From: Blastomyces gilchristii SLH14081
Lineage: Eukaryota > Ascomycota > Eurotiomycetes > Onygenales > Ajellomycetaceae
Direction: 5' to 3'
Assembly: GCF_000003855.2 (NCBI RefSeq)
Contig: NW_003101679.1
Location: 1,339,062 to 1,403,061 of the forward strand
DNA: 64,000 bases
The position numbers and the translations under genes are program-made. Under the pieces are notes generated by a model. That model was not told where the DNA came from and did not search any database. It worked only from the letters and a program-made list of their open reading frames with translations. This document shows positions 47,573 to 59,691 of the stretch, piece after piece (position 1 is the first letter of the stretch; each line of letters begins with the position of its first letter).

Positions 47573-50500
47573 GTTGATATGGTGTGAAGGAGTGGAGAGG
47601 GAACGAAAGGAGAGAGGGAGGTGAAGAGAGAGTATGCGCAGGTTCAACGGCCCCTAACTGCTATCTTTAAACGGCGGAGTTTCTAATATCCAATTTTGAG
47701 CAATGCAATTGAATGAGGAAAAGAAAAAGTCGTAGAAGGAGAGTTAAAGGATGAGTAACTGCCTATCGGAAATGCCGAGGAAGAGAATTAAAAAAAAAAG
47801 GCGCAATAAGCTTTTTCTATAACAAGAGGATAATATATCTAGGACGGGAAATTTAGAAATTGAGACCCAGTAGGTAGCAGTTGGAGCTAATAATGATGCA
47901 AAAAAGGTAAGCTCTATTTTATTTTCAATATCCCCGAAATTATTTGTACAGTTAAAACACGGCGCCTTGAACAACCAGGAAGCGGTATTATCTCGCTGTG
48001 CAGGCCCATCCCATGGGCGAGCGGAAGGATGGAGGATGATGACCTCTGACACCGGAAGCAGGGTCAAAAAAGGCCATTCCAAGAGAAATACCAACCGGGA
48101 TTCTTTTTTCTCATTTGCCTTTGTGAAAACGGGTAGGGAAGAAGAAAAATCGCTGAGCATCCGAAGAAGAATCAACCTCATTTACTACCATTTCTCCATA
48201 CAGCTTCCTTCCTCTATATTACGCCATGGCCCGTGGCGAGAGTTGAAAACGTCCAGATCTCTCAGTCCCGAGGTCCAACGAGCTAAGCTGGAGATCCCGT
48301 AACAATCCCACCCTCCTCTATAATAAGAATTACCACGCCTGGCGCAAGCTGGACCTGCATGACCCTTCCCAGATCTCACCTGATTCGAATGAAAGAAAGA
48401 AAAAGACATGTGAACGCATCCCACCAATAACCCTTAACATCATTCCGTGATATCTCTCCCCAAGCTTAGCACTCTACAGCGTGCTTCACATGCCTCACGG
48501 CAACCACCGATGGAGTTTAGTGCGGGCAACAGCAAGCCCATGTTTCCTTTTTCTGCGGGGCAACAATTTCGCGCTTAGGGCTTCTGTCTCCCCGAAAACG
48601 GGTAATCTCGGGGCTTTGTGGGGAAGCCCCCCGAGCTGGGTTTTCGCGGCTTTGCCGAATGGATGAACTACGTGATTAACTATGTAAGCGAAACCCACTC
48701 GACGCTGCGAGGGTACCTCGCGCGCGAGAAATATGTGCGAAGGTACTTTTTTCTGCAGAAGCTGGCGCCGGCAGATGCCGAGGTTCGGCTAAGATAACTT
48801 AAACAAGCTTGAGGCAGGAAGGAACATAAGTTTTTGGAAAAATAGATATTTCACCTCCTGGTTGAGAAGAGTCATCGGGAGCTACGGCTTGGAGGGAGTC
48901 ATACAGCGGGAATATGGTTTTACTTAAATTTGAAGTCTCGGTAATTTTTTGTAGACCAGTTTTATTTGGAGCTCGCGGCTCGCGGCTAGCGGTAGGCTGG
49001 TTTTCTATGAGAATCTAATCAGATAAACGTATAAGTTACAGTTCATGTAATGTACTAGAGTTATGGGATGCCTCCGCCGCCATAAACTGTGTAAGTTTGG
49101 GAATTCAAATTTGGCCTAGTGTAAGTTAAGTTACGTCTGTACTGCCAAGCAGAGTTGCGAAGAGATGTAGATGAGCACAGGGCTCAAAAATGTATAAACC
49201 GAGTTCGGAGGTCAAGGTCGTTGCATTAACTTAATTGTATAAAATAGTTTTTCAACATTCCACGGATCTGTCTACACTTTCCAAATTGCATCGGTGGTAC
49301 TGTAGACATGTTTCCATTTCGACCCCACATATATATATATGGGAGAGCGTTTTGATATTGCGGAGCTCTGCCAGCCAGGTACTATGCCTCACATAAAAGG
49401 TGCTGAGAGTGGTGGCTGTATAAGTGAAGAGAATGGTAGTTCTTCCTTTGACACGACTGTTTGCTGCAATAGCGGTTGGACAGGCGAAAGCGGCCAGAAA
49501 CGGTAACTTAGCGAACAGATGCAACTGGAGGGAGCGGTGATGGCCATTGACATTGAGGAGAGGAAGATATTCATTCGGATGGAGCTTTCCAGGGGGCGAA
49601 TTAGCCTGCGTAAAATCTTCGATAATCAGGCAAACTCTTTTCCCAGAAGGGATGATGGCCTGATTGGATGCGGCAGGTTCAGTGAGAGAAAATTGGGTAG
49701 AATGGCTTGCATATTTCAATTTCCCGCTCTACGCCGCGACTGGGAACTGCTCTATGCAATTCCCTTCATGGCAGTAGAGTATCAAAATTAGGATGAAATA
49801 TATATTGTCCGCTTTCGTGCATTGAATCTTGTGACTCCTCAAGTATCTGAAATGCCTTACACTGGGGCGGCAATCCCCATAGGACAGTCCTAATTCTGCA
49901 TGTACGCAGTTGAAACTATTAATATTTGCAAATCAATTGGAGGCTCTCGCCTAAACTTCGGATTCATTGTAGAAGGAGACAAACTGATGCATAATCAACG
50001 CCGTCTATAGGTTTCATGCTGTGATTTTCTTTGCGGTTGCCTGTTTTCCACCAATCAGGCGAACAGGAAAATTTCAAAAGTCTTCCTCAGATATTATTAT
50101 ATACTCCCTCCGTTTAGAGTTTTGCACCACATTCATTGTTCCACTCGTCTCAAGAGTATCACACTACTGCTTTTCGACGTGCGGGAGGGATCTGAAGTTT
50201 CTGGGGAAATGGTATACAGCATGGCAGCATGTCTTCTCCACATTACAATTTTGTCCCCACCACCACCCCAGCTAGTCGCTGTTAAGCAGCGACTAGTTAA
50301 GTGCCAACACCCAGGATGGAGCAGCGACATTCCCGGTCTCTGCATTTCTATTTCCATCTCCCTCTTATTTCTTTGTCAAGGCCACTGCGGAGGAGGAAGG
50401 CGCTTTCCCTTTGCTTTTCTGCGCAACCTATAATCCACTTTGATAAATAGACTGTGGGAAATCGTGTCGCTGGGCTTATAGTGTAGCCCATCTATTCCCC

Positions 50501-50780
50501 ATGGAAACAAAATATATGGCTATCGTTTTGGGATATATTATGGTCACAGCGTTGGCATATATAAATGCGAGCTGGCCCCCGATAGTAACGCCTCGATAGT
50601 GAGAGGAGACGGGAATATACTATCACATTTTTTGGATACTTCCCCAGAAGATTTGCCAATGAACCCAATCAGCCGAGGGGTGGATATAAAGCATTTCATA
50701 TCCTACTCATCAGAGGTGTTCTCCCTGCGGCGGCGACATTTTTTAGAGACGCAACATACATATTCAGAAATATTCCAGTC
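47573..50780. other. 3.2 kb divergent intergenic region (AcuL and Rch1-like)
   Basis: The largest gene-free stretch in the right half. The longest open frame (49252-49719, minus, 155 aa) has no recognisable domain and is doubtful. A GC-rich patch with hairpin potential lies at 48589-48635. A CTCCCTCCGT sequence after TA at about 50104 resembles one end of a Stowaway-type element, but no partner end is found. It holds the promoters of both flanking genes. Confidence 0.5.
48589..48635 (+). other. GC-rich sequence with competing hairpins
   Basis: GGGGCTT (48610-48616) pairs with AAGCCCC (48624-48630) around a 7-base loop, flanked by CTC/GAG that can extend it. CCCCGA (48590-48595) can instead pair with TCGGGG (48608-48613). 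The patch stands out from the AT-rich surroundings. Whether it is transcribed is unknown. Confidence 0.5.
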
Positions 50781-52322
50781 ATGGAACCCCGATCCATCTC
50801 TCCACTGCCCCCGGGGAGAGCGAAGAAGCCCCTTTCCACAATTATTCTCAAATTCATTCTTCACCAGTGGCTCCTTATCGGCTTCGGCATTGGCTGCGTG
50901 CTCGCATACTACTTTCCGGAGGTGGGCAAACACGGCGGCATCATTAAAGCTGAATACTCTGTCTTATATGGTGCCGTGGCCCTCATCTTCCTGATAAGCG
51001 GCCTTTCCATCCCCAAGGACAAACTGCTCAGGCATATGATGAATTTTCGTCTGCACCTCCAAGTCCAGGGTGTCTCATTTTTGGTTATCCCCGCCATAAT
51101 AACTGGACTGGTGCGTTTGATTGATGCCACGGACCACGCTGAAAAGATCGATCGGGCTGTGTTGGCTGGGTATGTAATATTGGCATGCCTACCGACCACC
51201 ATTGCGTCAAATGTGGTGATGACTCGGGCTGCTGGTGGGGATGAAGCGGCGTCGTTGGTCGAGGTATTCATTGCGAATATCTTGGGTCCATTCGTTACGC
51301 CTGGTTGGGCGGTGGCGTTAATGCCCAAGTCTAGCACATTTGATGTGTGGAAGGAATCGAACGGTGACTTACAAGGGATGTACCAGAGCGTTTTTAAGGG
51401 GTTGGGGTTGAGTGTTTTCCTGCCGCTGGCGGTGGGCCAACTTGTTCGATGGAAGTTGGCAGAGAGGACAGCGTGGGCGATGGAGACATTTTATTTGGCG
51501 AAATTGAGTACTGCATGCCTGATTTTGGTTTTTTGGTGAGTTGTGCGTTTGAAAACCTTTTCACTCTACACTATTTGGAGGGAAAGAGTATTCACCTTCA
51601 GGGAAACTATATGTGGCATTTTACCCCTTTCCATCTAATATATCTTCTCCATATATAGGGCCAGCTTCTCGACCTGCTTCGCAACTGGTGCTCTCGAATC
51701 ACTTAGTCATGAAACAATTGCCTTCGTCACGCTGTTTAACGTACTATTCTACATCTCCCTCACATGCGTCAGCTTCATAATCGCTTATCCTCCCTCAGCG
51801 CTTATACCCCAGGCAAAGCCCACAACAACAAGAGTAGTTACACCGAAGAAAGCGAAACTACATTTCCTCATAAATGCCGTCCTCACCCGCCTCATCAAGC
51901 AAACGCCACCGCTCGAAACCATCGCAATTTGCTTCTGCGGCCCGGCGAAGACCACCAGTCTTGGCATTCCCATGCTCTACGCCATGTATCCTACGATAGA
52001 TCTGCATCTTGTCGCCAAGTTAACGGTACCAGTTATCTTGTATACGACGGAGCAGATCTTTTGCGCACATTTTATGGTACATTTGTTTAAGAAGTGGGGC
52101 AAAAGGAGGCAGGCAGAGTGGATTGAGAAGGAAAAAAGGGCACAAGGGGGAAGAGATAGTCCGAGAACTGGTTGTGAGAGCGAGCACACAAGTCTGAGTA
52201 CCAGTGAGGGTGAGACAGCTGAGGGGATGCATGGGGCACTGGATGGGCGTGACGATACTGTTGATGTTGATGTTGAGCGGGGAGAAAAAGGAATAGGAAT
52301 GCAGATTCCGGTAATTCTTTGA
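50781..52322 (+). CDS. rch1: SLC10A7/Rch1-type bile-acid:Na+ symporter family protein
   Basis: Two exons (50781-51535 and 51659-52322, intron 123 nt) give 472 aa. About ten membrane helices belong to the BASS (SLC10) fold. Signatures are LISGLSIPKDKL, LACLPTTIASNVVMTRAAGGDEAAS (with a SNV-type crossover helix) and CGPAKTTSLGIPMLYAMYP, the second crossover region. These match the SLC10A7/YfeH branch, whose yeast and Candida member Rch1 sits in the plasma membrane and restrains calcium influx. The C-terminal ~90 residues are hydrophilic and acidic, probably a cytosolic regulatory tail. Transport substrate is unproven for the branch. The start Met precedes a short basic segment and the first helix. 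Confidence 0.9.
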
Positions 52323-52890
52323 AATTTTTGGATTTTGGATTTCTTTCTTTTGCTAGGAACTTTCACGACTATATATAATATAGAGAGAGGATTGGATATT
52401 GGATCAGTCGGTTGGGATTTTTGTTCGAGGCAAGGGAGGATGATAAATGATAGGTTTGGATTAACAAGGCAAGGAGACACATGGCATCTAACAGAGATGT
52501 AGCTGGGAAGGGAGTTAATAGATCTTTTTGTTTGGTATATACAACGGCACAGGTCGAAAGTTACCTAAGCTGGAAGGAAATACAAACGGTAGAAGTGCTC
52601 TTGTCACGGCTATATGAAAACAGGTAGATAGCCGAGATAGGATTTGGGAAATATTATTTGCAGTTCACCTATTTCATTATTCATCCGTTTCAAAACATGA
52701 AGAGTTGCTATTACCTATGTACAGATATGCAGACCGTTTAAAATAGCCAAGAGCCAATATACCAAGGAAAGAAAAATATGTAAATGATTGAACCACGAAA
52801 CCATCTTGTACTATACACGAAACTACATGTAACCGTACCGAAGAAAATATATCTATAAAGAAAGAATAGCCTATGTGCACATACCCTTCG
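52323..52890. other. Convergent intergenic region
   Basis: 568 bp between the Rch1-like and Pex26-like 3' ends. AT-rich, nothing recognised. Confidence 0.55.
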
Positions 52891-54331
52891 CTATATGTAG
52901 CTAACCTTAACGCCCATGCCTAAAGTACCGCGGATTTTCTGCCATCCAGAATGCGTGATTCTGCGAAGCCGATTTCGTACATCCGCTCGACTAAGCGCCA
53001 TGAGAACACCGAACACAACCAGCAGTGCTCTCAGAAATGAAAGCGGATTTGCAGACATGGAACGCCCCATGCTCCTGAGCAGCGTGACTAGAAAATTGGC
53101 AAACATGCGCAGTTGCCTCATAGCTGGTTTTGGCTTATCGACCTTCTTAACTTGTTTTGACGATTCAGTCGACCGGCCTGGCACTGTGGCTGAGGATGAA
53201 ACTCTACCGGACTTCGTTGCGGGTTTGAGGGTTCGATTTTTGGCTGAGGAAGGAGAGCCAGCATTTGGGTTTCCATTCTCGATTCCATAGTCGACTTCGC
53301 TACTTGTTCTCTGGTGGCCGTTCATCCCTTTTGCTGCATGCGATTTCTCCGCAGCGGCCCTTTGTTCTGCTGCTCGCCTTTGCTGTTCCTCTTCCGCTTG
53401 TCGCCGGCGTTCTAATTCTGCCTCCTTTTCCCGCTGGAGTTCCGCAGCCCGTAACGCGCCTTGCTCCTTTTCTTCTCGTAGATTCTCTAGCATCTGCAGG
53501 AAGGCTTCTTTCCGCTCGTCATCTAGAACTTCGCTCAGTGTAATGAACTCCTTAGCGTAGTCCCATTCATCGTTCCGAGGGAGGACATGGAGTGTGAAGA
53601 GCTCTAATATCCGGACCCGCGCAGACAGATCTTTTGGCGTATCTGTCCCATTCGCACGGGATGCTCTCTGTTTTCGCTTCCGACCTGGTGAGTTATCTAT
53701 GTGAGCTGCGAGGTCAAGGTCAGGTTGGCCGTAGGACGATATGTAATTTTCGAGGCGCTGCTGGTTGAGCTTTTGCGACGGTGAATGAGTAAGAAGAAGA
53801 GTAGCGCTGTACGAAAACAATGATGATGACACGTCAGCATTCTTGAAAAATGATTTTAAGCCTCGCTGCATCCTTGATTGAAACTCACATGTTGTAGACG
53901 ACATCCGCATCTATGGAGCCATCCCTGCCACCGTATCCGACCTGTGATACGATGTTCCAGAGCTCACCACCGCGGACTTTGGAAGCCAAAGCTTTCCATT
54001 CCTTTTGCCCAAATTGTTCCTTTCCCTCTTCGGCGCCAAGTTCGACGATGGCATTGAGAATGGAGATGTATAGGTTCCAAACCTTTTTGCGCAGATTCCT
54101 CGAGGCTGTGGCGATTGGCGCGCGGTCATCCTGTTCATTTTCTTGCGACGTAGGTGGGGTGATAATAGGTTCAACAGCGGATAAGGCTTCATGTAACCGC
54201 CGTGTGAGAAATAGCTGCGAGGACTGTTTGTAGACCTGCGATATTTGCGTGGAGGAGGAGCGGGATAGAGAGGAGGAGGGAGAGAGGCGAGGTGGCTTTG
54301 AGGCGCTGTGGAAGCTTTTATCTGACATCAT
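52891..54331 (-). CDS. pex26: Peroxisomal peroxin Pex26-like (Pex15 counterpart)
   Basis: Two exons (54331-53889 and 53806-52891) give 452 aa. The N-terminal half is helical with tetratricopeptide-like character: VYKQSSQLFLTRRLHEALSA, KVWNLYISILNAIVELG, RVRILELFTLHVLPRNDEWD. A Glu/Arg/Ala coiled coil follows (REEKEQGALRAAELQREKE). A Ser/Lys-rich linker leads to a single membrane segment about 32 residues from the end (SFLRALLVVFGVLMALS). The basic tail ends in VKVSYI. This tail-anchored layout is that of filamentous-fungal Pex26, which docks the Pex1-Pex6 AAA complex on peroxisomes for Pex5 recycling. Two adjacent ATG codons occur at the start and the first is used. It is divergent from the PARN gene. 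Confidence 0.85.
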
Positions 54332-55026
54332 GTGAGGCTTCAAAGTTTCGATACCGAAATACTACTAGTTCAATTGAGAAGGCTGAAGTAAGATGTAGTA
54401 AATCAGTCGAGGATGAACACTGGCAGGTTACAGATACTGTCGTTCAAGTTGTTGCTTGCTCTTCGGGTAGGCCGAGCTTCAAACATCCTCGGTCAACTGC
54501 GGATCACGAGGTCTCGTTGTCTGGATCCGTCATAAGCTTTTCCAAAAAATGCCCTCCGAGCGCTGGCGATTATTTATGTGTTCGTCCATATTTTAGCTCA
54601 GTAAATACAGATCCATTGTCTCCTTCTCAATACTTGCTGACTGCAATTGTGGTGTAGACAAAGAAAGGACTTTAAGCTCTTCCTGCCAGATCCGATATTT
54701 GCTCTTACTCTAATAATTTGAAGTTATGTGCAATCTCCTCCATGAAGGGAAATTCACACTAGCAGACAACTTCTTTATCACACCACTATGTCTTCTTTTC
54801 TGATGAAGTTAGGAGGGTTCCTGTCTCTTGTTTGTGTTGCTCATACTCTGAGCTCTGCACACAAACTGACAGGTATTAATCAGCCTTCATCTGAACATCT
54901 TTCTTGACTATTTCATTCACCCTGGGTTTCTGATTTGCTCAATCTCCGAGGAGCTAAGCTCTCTGGCTTTGCATGCCCCATTTCCTTGTTTTCTTTCATC
55001 TGAACAGCAAGGCTCGTTCGTTAAAT
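54332..55026. promoter_or_regulatory. Divergent region of Pex26-like and PARN genes
   Basis: 695 bp. A short open frame at 54789-54870 (MSSFLMKLGGFL...) looks like a signal sequence. It ends at a GTATTA, but joining it to the AACAG acceptor near 55010 puts PARN out of frame, so it may only be an upstream reading frame in the 5' UTR. No promoter element is named. Confidence 0.4.
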
Positions 55027-57118
55027 ATGGATGTGACAAGGCAGTCTTTTAGTCAACATCTACCGAGACTTCTAAATGACTTAGCAAAGTCTTCTTTTGT
55101 TGCCGTGGACTTGGAGTTTTCCGGGATCGTTCCAAGGCAGTCTGCTCCGAGCCCTGGAAGCAATCTATGGGGTGAGAAACAGACTCTACAGACGAGATAC
55201 GAAGAAGTTAAAGAAGCAGCTGATACCTATCAAGTGTTGCAAATTGGGTTGACCTTTGCAATGGAGGACGGGGAGACTGGTTAGAGCGATCATTTTGGTT
55301 GGCGACTGTCGGTTCGATGCTGAAGAAGAATATAGGGACTTATGTGTTACGACCTTATAACCTCCATATAAATCCCGTGCTTGACGAAAGATTGGGAGTT
55401 GAAAGGCGATGGTCTTATCAAAGCCGTGGTTTGTACACCCCTATCAATTATGACAATTTCACTGTTCCAGCAATGACGTTTTCCTGAATGAACAAGCCGT
55501 CGAGTTTTTGATAAAAAATGGATTTCGAATGGAAGCACCGTTTGTAGAAGGGCTGCCATACCTTTCGCGCCTCGAAGAACAATTGGCAATGACGAAATTG
55601 GCGGAGAGTGAGAACAGCACTGCAAAAATTGCGGACATCAAACCCGAAAACATGGACCCAGAATCCCATACATTCGTAGCTAAGGTTCGCGGTCTCATTG
55701 ACTCTTGGATTGACGAGATAGGGGTAAGGAGAATATATAGTCTCATTGATTCCAAATCATCGCTGACAGCTGAAAGGATAAGGAAGAATATCTCAACATT
55801 CCAGAACCTGGTGGACTGGAAAATGGGAATATGGCAGGTCCTCTAGGGAGCTGGAGGTTCGCCCTAAACAGTTACCAAAAACGTTTGGTCCATCAGCTGG
55901 TTCGCGCAGAGTACCCTTCTCTTGTCTCAATCAGTCGAAAAACTTTCGTCCAAATCATTCCCTACAACAAACAGCGTGAGGAGTACATACGCGTTGATAA
56001 ATGGCGAACTCTTCGAGAGCGGATTGTCCAGCAAATGGGGTTTCGATGGATTGTTGAGGGCATGGTTGGAGGTGACCTCTCTGCAATGGACCCGAGGGTC
56101 TTTCTTCCCTGTATCCCAGATTCAGCCACAGTTGACGCAGAGGCCTTGTCGAACTACTCTGACGACTTGCGGTCAAAATTGAAGTCAAGACAGCCTGTTT
56201 TGGTTGGACATAACTTGTTCACTGACCTCATCAACTTTTACAAATGCTTTATTGGCAACTTGCCGGATCGCATCGAAGATTTCAAGGAAGCTATCCATTC
56301 TTTATTTCCCCTTGTAATTGACACAAAATATATGGCCACGCACAATTGTTCATCAGTGACGCCCTCATCCTCCCTGGCAGAAATTAACGACAATTTGGCG
56401 ATGAGGAAGACGCCCAAAATTTGTACGTAACACCAATCAAATTGAGGCCCTACATTCTAACCGCGCGCACTTTTTAGTCATTGACCCGGAGCATGATAAA
56501 TACGTTGTGGAGAAGCCACTTCATGAAGCGGGATACGATAGCTTGCTCACTGCAAAGGTTTTGATCAAACTGACTGTGGAGTTACAAGGAGAGGCGCCAA
56601 TAGCTAACGTTCCGCGACCATGCATCGCTCAGCCCGTTGTTCTGGATGACTGGCCAAGGGCACCTTTGAGGACAGCGTCGAGAATGCGAAGCCGCGTTGA
56701 GAATAAAGCCAAAAAGCTCATAGACATAGGCGAGCCAGATTGTAGTGATTCCCAGAGTTTCTCCTCGTCGACGTCGATTTTTGATAGGCGGTCAAGTAGC
56801 GAATTGGTTGCCATATCAACACCAAAGCAATCGCCAGTGGATTGGAGCAAGGAGAGTGAGGTCTCTCGAATACGATCGCTCCTTTCCACTCCAACGCAAT
56901 CGGAACCACTTGCTGGTCGAACACACGGTACTGACAAAAGCCAGCCCCCGTTTATGGATCCAAGTTCGCCTTTCTGGAAACTTCAGGAGAGGGCCATGAT
57001 CCAACACAAGAGAAAGAGAGCCAGGCTCATTCCTCAATTTTTGGATGATTTCTGGGGGATTTATGGAAACAAGCTCCGAGTCTTTGGGACTCTCGAAGAA
57101 ATATGTGATTTGAATTGA
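55027..57118 (+). CDS. Poly(A)-specific ribonuclease, PARN/CAF1 family
   Basis: Five exons (55027-55279, 55336-55428, 55497-55723, 55777-56422, 56478-57118) give 619 aa. The DEDDh active site is complete: Asp28 and Glu30 in VAVDLEFSGI, Asp341 in GHNLFTDLINFY, then His422 and Asp427 in HEAGYDSLL. GTYVLRPYN, NGFRMEAPFVEGLPYLS, YQKRLVHQLVRAEYP and VQIIPYNK are typical PARN blocks, and the R3H-like inserted region lies between them. It removes poly(A) tails from mRNA and matures small nuclear RNAs. The apparent frame change near 55770 is explained by a 53-nt intron (GTAAGG, CTGAC branch, AAAG), so the gene is intact. The 68-nt intron before it starts GTTTGT. The upstream in-frame ATG at 54973 gives an unlikely hydrophobic leader, so 55027 is preferred. 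Confidence 0.88.
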
Positions 57119-57716
57119 CCTATTTAAGCATAGGGATAACAATGACGCGATACACCTCAAACGATTTACAGGCTAGGTTTAGATCCTCCTGAGAGATGAC
57201 ACACATGTTTTAATTTGATATGTAAATTGCTACTAAGAAAATGAATGGAAGAACTGATTTAGCTCGAATGCTTTGTGCTGGAGGAGGGGGGATTTGTATG
57301 CAGTAGCTATCTAACTGTACACCTTAGAGGATGAAGGTACCGCTAGCGAAAATTGACCGCAATGACGGAAAATCTTTTTCTAGGCACTTCTAAATGATCA
57401 AAAGCTGTGGAGAAGTTAAACAGAGCAATTGATGATAAGGATCGGTGCCATGTTTTTTGAAGATAGAGAAGAGAAGAGGAATCAAACTGCGACAAGAAAA
57501 TTTTATTGGTGGAATATAAATCAAAACCATATCACGTGATTTTCACTACAATAGCTCTAGCGTGCCAAGATGTATAATCCAAGTGGAAAGCATTTGCGGA
57601 CAGACATTTTTTTCGCAGATTCTGGTCGATGCTTGATATTGAACAGTTAGCAGTAGCCTGGACGCAGACCACGACATAAAACAAAGAGCAATTGGTGTCC
57701 ACATTGCTTGGGGGAG
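57119..57716. other. Intergenic, PARN 3' end and mL46 promoter
   Basis: 598 bp with no coding signal. TCACGTGATTTT at about 57533 holds a CACGTG box about 180 bp before the mL46 start. Confidence 0.5.
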
Positions 57717-59015
57717 ATGTCTGCAGGAACGAATGGCGCCAGGCGTGTTGCAACGCTGTTGAGTATGTGATAATATTTTTTCCCATCTACAATGAACGTG
57801 AGGTTGTCTGGAGTGTATATGCTAATTGAATATAGGGCCGTCAACATTCGATTCTGTTGTGTGCAGAAGCTGTCAAGAGACGCTTAGTCGCCGCGGATAT
57901 GCCACTGCTGCAGAGTCCGCAGCTCCAGCGACAACACAGACCACACCATCAGACACTACGAATAGTTCTCCAATCCTTACACCAAAGTACGACATCAAAG
58001 CCGGAATCGTCCTCTCCCGCCCACCCCGACTAACTCGCGAGCTCACCTCATTCGAGAAAGCCTTCTACTTCTATCAACGCCGTTTAAACGACCGTCTCGC
58101 CCTCCCCTTCACTCGATACTTTTATTTCAAGCGCGACACTCCCGCAGATGTCGATTGGAAGCGCAAGATCAAAGACCGCCTAACACCCTCGAGAGATATC
58201 GGGCGATATAATGCGTATTCGAGCGAGGCGTGGAACGATGAGTTGCTCGTTGGCTCCGTGGAGTCGGAGCCGGAGCATCAGATCAATGCGCTGGTGAAAG
58301 ATGCTGAAGGGCGCGCCGTTACTGAAACAGAAGAAGCGGAAGGGAAGAAGGACGAGATCCCGCGTCCGCTTCCGAGGGTTACGGAGGCGGATGAAAAAGG
58401 GGACCACAGGAGCTTGGATCGGCTGCTGCATCGGACACTGTATTTGTTAGTACAGGTTAAGAATGGGGAGAAGGCATTTTGGATGTTCCCGAGTGTGAAA
58501 TTGGAGGAGAAGGAGAATTTGAGGATGGTTCGTATAGTTCTTTATTCTTCTTTATTGTTTTGTCCCCCTTTCCTTTGAAAACCTGTCACTTTTGTTTTCC
58601 CCTGTACCGTGCCTCCCCCTTTTCCGGTAGCAAATTACCCAGTTCCTTGATTCAAAGTTTCTCCGGCTGCAGTATATAAATCGACCAAGCTAACCACATG
58701 AAATCAATACAGGGAGCAGAACGCGCCCTCTTTAGCTCCGCTGGCCCCAACATGAATACCTGGATGGTTGGCTACCACCCCATTGGCCACTACGTTTACA
58801 ACCTACGCAAACCAAAACCTAACCCGGAAGCGGGGATAGAATTCCGCGGCGAAAAGATATTCTTCCTTAAGGGCAGAATTATGGCTGGCCAGGCGGACCT
58901 GACGAAAAATACGCAGGGTATTACCGACTTCAAGTGGCTGGCTAAGGATGAGATTCAGAAGTATGTACTGCCGGTATATTGGAGTTCGATTAAGAATATG
59001 TTGGAGGAGAGATAG
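57717..59015 (+). CDS. mrpl17: Mitochondrial large ribosomal subunit protein mL46 (yeast Mrpl17)
   Basis: Three exons (57717-57762, 57836-58527, 58713-59015) give 346 aa. The first exon supplies MSAGTNGARRVATLL, an arginine-containing amphipathic presequence that continues through RRGYATAA, a plausible cleavage site. Without this exon the frame has no ATG. The body shows AGIVLSRPPRLTRELTSFE, FYFYQRRLNDRLALPFTRYF, ERALFSSAGPNMNTWMVGYHP and KIFFLKGRIMAGQ, typical of mL46, a protein with a degenerate Nudix-like fold lacking the catalytic box. It is a component of the mitoribosomal large subunit in the matrix. The second intron is 185 nt, with a GCTAAC branch site. Confidence 0.92.
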
Positions 59016-59691
59016 TGTTTTGGAGGGAGGACTTTTCTTGGGTGAAGTTTTGGACATCCGTATAATTTCCCGCTTTGTGCGCTTCAAATGCTGAATGGAA
59101 TAAGCCCTGGTAAGGAGCGGGGTCAGGTTTCATTTTGGAGCTTTTCATTCCCCCCCCCCCCCTTTTCATTTCTCTCCCTTGTGTCGGTTTTTATATTTGT
59201 ATGCCTTCTGTATAACTAGATCTGTCGGGTTTGATAAAGCTGTATTTGTATTCTATGATCGAATTTTTTTCACGTCAAGGAAGGCCTGTTTCCTGTCCTT
59301 AGCGTATCAATTAGTGAATTATATATTTTAGTGTATTCGCTGTTCATAGAAAGATGGTATAAGATCTTGATTAACCTGGAACAAGACATTCCTGACTTAA
59401 GAATACAAATCCCAGAATCCTCCCTTTAAAACACCAACCTTAACTCCATCTCAAAACCCAAGGCGAATAAAGATATCCTACCAAATAATATCACATACAT
59501 GTATCTAGCGATACCCTCGCCATAGCCGTTACCAAACCGGACGAAAAAGAAAACAGTCTTCTCTGAAAAAATGAATATATTAGGCACGCACACCCTCTCT
59601 ACAACCGTGTAGCGGGCAGACATAAGAAGAGAAAGTCGAAAGGGCATAAACTAATGACGGAATAAGAAAAATCTGGGCACAAAATTCCGGT
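59016..59691. other. Convergent intergenic region (mL46 and CRIPT)
   Basis: 676 bp between two 3' ends. A run of about 13 C at 59150-59162 is the only notable sequence. Confidence 0.55.

Noticed and set aside
49252..49719. 155-aa open frame on the minus strand in the AcuL/Rch1 gap
   Set aside because: No recognisable domain and unremarkable composition, and it lies between two promoters. Kept only as a note.
50104..50130. Stowaway-like terminal sequence CTCCCTCCGT after TA
   Set aside because: Only one end is present. No inverted partner was found within several kilobases, so a transposon cannot be supported.
54789..54870. Additional 5' coding exon of PARN with a signal-like sequence
   Set aside because: Joining it to the available acceptor gives the wrong phase, and PARN orthologues begin directly with the MDVT-type start.
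55497..56422. Apparent frameshift in the PARN gene near 55773
   Set aside because: A 53-nt intron from 55724 to 55776 (GTAAGG donor, CTGAC branch 10 nt before the acceptor) restores the frame exactly and leaves a conserved-looking junction, so the gene is intact.
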